The position numbers and the translations under genes are program-made. Below, in pieces: positions 41,187-44,634 of a stretch of 44,634 bases of DNA. Every line of letters begins with the position of its first letter. Position 1 is the stretch's first letter. The DNA is taken from the NCBI RefSeq assembly GCF_009766095.1, contig NZ_LMUD01000031.1, positions 3,503 through 48,136 on the forward strand. Reading direction: 5' to 3'. The notes beneath the pieces were generated by a model. The model saw only the letters and a program-made list of their open reading frames with translations. It was not told where the DNA came from and searched no databases. Source of the DNA: Granulicella sp. S190 (GTDB lineage: Bacteria; Acidobacteriota; Terriglobia; Terriglobales; Acidobacteriaceae).

Positions 41187-42179
41187 ATGTTCGCTTTTAC
41201 CTTCCTCCCTTTCAAAAAATCCACTATCTCCAAAATCTCTTCGATCGCTGCACTCCTCCTCTCTATCCCTCTTCATGCCTTGGAGGTTCCTACCGTGGAC
41301 GACCCTGCGTTCTGGGGCGCCAACCGAAAAGGTGCACTAGAGGCCTTTCCCGACCCACTACTATCCGGCTCCCTGCCAACCTTCTACACTCCCGGCAACA
41401 AAGCCCGCGCAAAGTCTCTTCAAAAGCTGATTGGCGGCGAGACCGAGTTCTATCATCAGCAATTTCAAATCGACTTCCCTCCCATCACACTAGCTGTGAT
41501 CGACGAGAAACAGTGGCCTCAAGTATCCGGCAAACTTCCTTATGGCGTTCCGTCCATGTACCGAGGGGTCTTCATCATGCCTGCCGAATGGCAAACTGTG
41601 ACCACAGTACCCTTCCCGCACAAATCTGACCTCGATCCAGCGACCCTGAAGCAAGCCCTGGCCCACGGACGCAAGTGGAAGGACCTCGAGTTCAGAGGCG
41701 GCGATGGTATCGGCACACATGAGATCGGACACGTCGTCTTCCGCCTGCTTGAAATCGACCCACAGGTAAAGTGGTTCCGCGAATTTCTCGCTAGCTACAT
41801 TGGATATAGCTATCTGAAGGCGAAGCGTCCGAAGGAAGTTATCGCTAATGAGATCTTCTGGCGTGCAGGTCTCAAAACACCTCATCCGCACACCTCTCTG
41901 GATTACTTCGAATCCCAATACTCGGAGCTAACTTCAAAGGAGCCGAACAACTATGCGTGGTATCAGTTCGCTCTCGACCAAAGACTGCTTGAGATCTACC
42001 AGCAGCAAGGGATAGACTTCCTCCGCAAAGTGCGCACAGCGTTCCCCAAAGGTGGACCGAAGCTCGACACAGACCAGGTCATCGATACCCTGGAAACCAT
42101 CTCGCCAGGATGGAAGAGATGGAAAGAGCAGATTGACACCGGGAATGTCCACCCTGCCCCGCTGCCTGACCTTCAATAG
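41187..42179 (+). CDS. Putative exported HExxH zinc metallopeptidase
   Basis: 330 residues from the ATG at 41187 (AAGAAGAG upstream). An N-terminal signal-like segment (ISKISSIAALLLSIPLHA) ends near residue 31. The centre has HEIGHVVFRLLE at about 178-189, then WFREFLASYIGY with Glu199, giving HExxH plus a Glu 17 residues later, as in gluzincin peptidases. The rest is not recognisable, so the family is unnamed. Action outside the cytoplasm is likely. It diverges from icd across 125 bases and ends before a large hairpin at 42222. Confidence 0.7.
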   Translation: MFAFTFLPFKKSTISKISSIAALLLSIPLHALEVPTVDDPAFWGANRKGALEAFPDPLLSGSLPTFYTPGNKARAKSLQKLIGGETEFYHQQFQIDFPPITLAVIDEKQWPQVSGKLPYGVPSMYRGVFIMPAEWQTVTTVPFPHKSDLDPATLKQALAHGRKWKDLEFRGGDGIGTHEIGHVVFRLLEIDPQVKWFREFLASYIGYSYLKAKRPKEVIANEIFWRAGLKTPHPHTSLDYFESQYSELTSKEPNNYAWYQFALDQRLLEIYQQQGIDFLRKVRTAFPKGGPKLDTDQVIDTLETISPGWKRWKEQIDTGNVHPAPLPDLQ

Positions 42180-42221
42180 CCGCGGTCTCACATACTTCGA
42201 AAGATCAATAACAAAGAACGC

Positions 42222-42269
42222 CCACTCGTCTCATGCGGACCGAACAAACCATCCGCGCGAGACGAGTGG
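42222..42269. terminator. Large bulged hairpin after the metallopeptidase gene
   Basis: CCACTCGTCTC pairs perfectly with GAGACGAGTGG. Inside, after a two-base internal loop, GCGGA pairs with TCCGC around a 12-base loop. There is no T-run, so it may be a structural RNA element or a factor-dependent terminator. It lies between convergent genes. Confidence 0.5.
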
Positions 42270-42371
42270 CAACGCACCTCGCACGTGCGTGTTTGTTCCG
42301 TCCACACAACAGAAGCAAAATGCAACAACACAATCCGTGTCAACGAAAAGCGCAGACATCTCTTGACTGAA

Positions 42372-43274
42372 TCAACTCTGACGATCCAGCCCGAAGAGGA
42401 CGATAGTATTAGTGGGACTGCCGCACTTCCCTCCCTGGACCAGAATGATGCCCGTAGAGATGTGGCCTTCCGTAACATCGGTCAACGCGCCTTCAAGGAT
42501 AAGCGTAGACCCGTCATCCATCAGGAATCTTGCACTCACCATATTACCGATGACACTACTTGCAGGCGTTGATTGCGTCTCTCCCGAACTGAAGCAAGGA
42601 GATCCCTGTACCTTGATATTGCCTATGAGCAAAGCGTTGCTGAAATAGTTCGAAGCCGCCCCATTCCCCGGATTCGTCACTATGCCGCCCTGCTGCAGCG
42701 TCACTTGAAGCGTCACCGGCACGGCCTTCGGAACGCCATTCTGGCCCGCCAGTGTGCTCCCTGTTCCAACATAGACTCCGCTAACCAATGGAAACGACGT
42801 CGCCGTGAAGGTTCCTGAAAGATTCGCATCGCACGCAGGCGTAACTGGGCCACCCAAAGACACAGCGTAACTACCTGACCAAGGCTCTCCACTTTTCTGA
42901 GGAGCCGTACCCGTAATCGATATCGCTTCAGCAGAATTGTTTTCCGGAGTCGCCGTAAAGCTCCCATCCTTTGCAAGAATCCCTGATGCCACGTCCCCAA
43001 ACCCGAACGATCCCTGACTGTTGTCGCAGAAACTATTACCGAAACCGCCCGCGATCACTTGGTCCCCTGCCACATCGAAGGTCACCGCAAGTCTGACCTG
43101 GCCCGGAGGAGAAGGAGCAGGCGAAATCGAGAACACATTCGTCGGCATCGGCCCGACAAGAAGCCAGTTTCCCGCCAATGGGCTTACAACCGCCGGATTA
43201 CTTCCCCCACCGCAACCACAAAGCAGCAAACTAATTCCACAAGCCGTGAAACTCAACAGGGCCCAAGTTTTCAT
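42372..43274 (-). CDS. Putative lipoprotein of unknown function
   Basis: 300 residues from the ATG at 43274. The signal peptide ends in a lipobox (SLLLCGCGGGS), so the protein is probably lipid-anchored, with a Gly/Ser-rich linker. The mature part consists of Gly/Thr/Ser-rich beta-strand repeats (GSYAVSLGGPV, GTFTATSFPLVSGVYVG, SFTATPENNSAEAISITG). Proteins of this style are frequent in acidobacteria, with unknown role. It is followed by the hairpin region at 42222 and preceded by a terminator belonging to glnA. Confidence 0.8.
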   Translation of the reverse strand: MKTWALLSFTACGISLLLCGCGGGSNPAVVSPLAGNWLLVGPMPTNVFSISPAPSPPGQVRLAVTFDVAGDQVIAGGFGNSFCDNSQGSFGFGDVASGILAKDGSFTATPENNSAEAISITGTAPQKSGEPWSGSYAVSLGGPVTPACDANLSGTFTATSFPLVSGVYVGTGSTLAGQNGVPKAVPVTLQVTLQQGGIVTNPGNGAASNYFSNALLIGNIKVQGSPCFSSGETQSTPASSVIGNMVSARFLMDDGSTLILEGALTDVTEGHISTGIILVQGGKCGSPTNTIVLFGLDRQS

Positions 43275-43312
43275 ATTTCTAAAACTCTAGCACGCGCTAT
43301 CTTTCGCAACCA

Positions 43313-43350
43313 TCAAAAAGAAAAAGGGCCGATGATCTCTCACCGGCCCT
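43313..43350 (-). terminator. Rho-independent terminator of glnA
   Basis: On the minus strand AGGGCCG pairs with CGGCCCT around a 12-base loop, then TTTTCTTTTT follows. It lies 20 bases after the glnA stop codon. Confidence 0.88.
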
Positions 43351-43370
43351 CGCTCAAATCTGTTCCGAAA

Positions 43371-44634
43371 CTAGAAAATATTCCAAAGCAGCTGGTTATA
43401 TACATCGTGGTGGAACTGCACCTCAGGAGCCTTCACGATCGTCCCCAGCAGCCTCGCGCAACGGTCCGCCGAAGCCTGCTTCAGATCAGCATAACGGCCC
43501 TTCACATCCTCACCCAGCAGAGTCGTCGTCCACTCCGCACCACGGAAGTTCTCAATCGCCGTGTAGATGTTGTCCGGCAGATACCGCTCCGCCTGCCGCA
43601 GGTTTTTGATCCGCGAAGTCTCTCCATGCAACCCGCTCTTGAAGATCGAGTACAGCACCAGGTAAGGATTCGCATCCGGTCCCACCGAACGCACCTCCAC
43701 TCGCGCAGACTTCTCGTTCCCAATCGGAATCCGCACCATCGACCCGCGATCCGTAGCCGAAGCCTTGATCTGGTTCGGCGCCTCAAAGTGAGGATCGAGC
43801 CGACGATACGCATTCACGCTTGCATTCAACAGCAGGCAGATATCGTTGCCATGGGTCAAAATGCGATCCGTAAACTGCCACGCCAACTTCGAGATCTTCT
43901 CCTCGCCCTTCGGATCCCAGAAAATATTCTTTCCGCCCTTCGTGATCGAGATATTCGTGTGCATGCCGCTGCCATTCACGCCGACTACCGGCTTCGGCAG
44001 GAAGCTCGCCGTCATCCCCATCTGCGTCGCCACCTGTCGACAGATCAGCTTATAAAGCTGAATCTGATCCGCAGCCGCGACGACTTCACCATAGGTGTAG
44101 TTGATCTCAAACTGCGAAGGCGCAACCTCGGGATGGTCCTTCTCATTCTCGAAGCCCATCGCCCGCTGCACCTCAGCCGTCGTATCGATAAACTCCCGTA
44201 GCGGATCGCCCGGCAGCGAGTGATAGTACCCACCCTTATTCACATACTCAAAGCTGCCGAGCTCGTGGTAGCTCCGCTCCGCGTCAATCCCTTCGAACAA
44301 AAATCCTTCAATCTCGTTCGCCGCATTCAGGGTGTATCCCTGCTTGTCGAACAGATCCTTCGAAAACTCCTTCAGCACGCCGCGAATATCCGCGCTATAC
44401 GTCCCGCCGTTCTTATCGATCACCTCGCCGAACACCATCACCTTGCCCGCGCCAAACACATCCGCCGGCACCCAGTAAAACGCGCTCCAGTCGATTCCCA
44501 GCCGCAGGTCGCTCTCCCGCTGCGCCGTAAATCCGCGAATGGACGAGCCGTCGAACGTAAGGTTGTCGTAGCTCTTCACCAGGAACTTCTTGTCATAGTC
44601 CAGCATATGCAGCCGGCCTTCGAGATCGCTGAAC
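43371..44634 (-). CDS. glnA: Glutamine synthetase, missing the N-terminus at the window edge
   Basis: The frame enters at the window end (FSDLEGRLHMLDYDKKFLV) and gives about 420 residues to a stop at 43371. It makes glutamine from glutamate and ammonia with ATP. Family marks are LTFDGSSIRGF, EIEGFLF, GYYHSLPGDP, VAPSQFEINYTYGEVV, VNGSGMHTNISI and NEKSARVEVR (the ATP/glutamate site). The C-terminus lacks the tyrosine-containing NLYDLP motif adenylylated in enteric enzymes, so control by that route is doubtful. An ATG at 44606 is internal, because upstream residues fit the family. A strong terminator follows. Confidence 0.95.
   Translation of the reverse strand, partial: FSDLEGRLHMLDYDKKFLVKSYDNLTFDGSSIRGFTAQRESDLRLGIDWSAFYWVPADVFGAGKVMVFGEVIDKNGGTYSADIRGVLKEFSKDLFDKQGYTLNAANEIEGFLFEGIDAERSYHELGSFEYVNKGGYYHSLPGDPLREFIDTTAEVQRAMGFENEKDHPEVAPSQFEINYTYGEVVAAADQIQLYKLICRQVATQMGMTASFLPKPVVGVNGSGMHTNISITKGGKNIFWDPKGEEKISKLAWQFTDRILTHGNDICLLLNASVNAYRRLDPHFEAPNQIKASATDRGSMVRIPIGNEKSARVEVRSVGPDANPYLVLYSIFKSGLHGETSRIKNLRQAERYLPDNIYTAIENFRGAEWTTTLLGEDVKGRYADLKQASADRCARLLGTIVKAPEVQFHHDVYNQLLWNIF

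Noticed and set aside
43059..44201. 380-codon plus-strand frame opposite glnA
   Set aside because: Arg/His-rich shadow of a conserved enzyme gene.

Overview
The window looks like chromosomal DNA of a GC-rich, Gram-negative, motile bacterium, most likely an acidobacterium of the Terriglobia (Edaphobacter/Granulicella/Terriglobus type). That placement is an inference. It rests on a single-chain LptF-LptG permease, a TonB-dependent receptor with an N-terminal carboxypeptidase-regulatory-like domain, a secreted DUF3011 protein, a b558-type SdhC and strong GC bias at third codon positions. I saw no transposase, integrase, phage gene, tRNA, rRNA or CRISPR array.

Layout. 1-5.5 kb: a partial GNAT acetyltransferase, a secreted protein ending in 11-residue repeats, a secreted dienelactone hydrolase coupled to a peroxiredoxin-like gene, a PcaR/PobR-like IclR regulator with a candidate operator, and a manA-DUF1697 pair. 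5.6-11.1 kb: acyl-CoA desaturase, a two-repeat DUF3011 protein, histidine kinase - MarC - response regulator, a frameshifted GNAT gene and a stand-alone receiver protein. 11.3-18.1 kb: LptF-LptG fusion, secreted DUF5010-type putative glycosidase, exported FKBP isomerase with a Pro-Thr tail, and one half of a probable heterodimeric ABC exporter. 18.2-23.2 kb: a flagellar block, with fliD-fliS and flagellin on the minus strand and flbD-motA-motB on the plus strand. It carries a near-consensus sigma-28 promoter for flagellin and a sigma-54-like site before fliD. 23.2-27.5 kb: a TonB-dependent receptor divergent from a small Cys-rich exported protein and a Met-rich outer-membrane-type protein, possibly a metal (copper) module.

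27.6-34.3 kb: a short repeat cluster, rdgB, then the succinate dehydrogenase operon in the order sdhC-sdhA-sdhB. Five small ORFs are threaded between or just after the three subunit genes, and four of them are visibly AT-richer than the sdh genes. 34.3-44.6 kb: a GlcG/HbpS-like gene, a small hydrophilic protein, an M19 dipeptidase, a quinol-monooxygenase-like gene, an exported and a cytosolic cyclophilin, mdh and icd on the minus strand, a putative HExxH metallopeptidase, a lipoprotein and the 3' part of glnA.

How the genes work together. sdhCAB, mdh and icd place three TCA-cycle enzymes within about 12.5 kb, next to glutamine synthetase (nitrogen assimilation). Envelope functions recur: LptFG, FKBP, exported cyclophilin, TonB receptor, lipoprotein and several exported proteins of unknown role. 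The most unusual item is the interrupted sdh operon. The second is the possible metal module at 23.2-27.5 kb.
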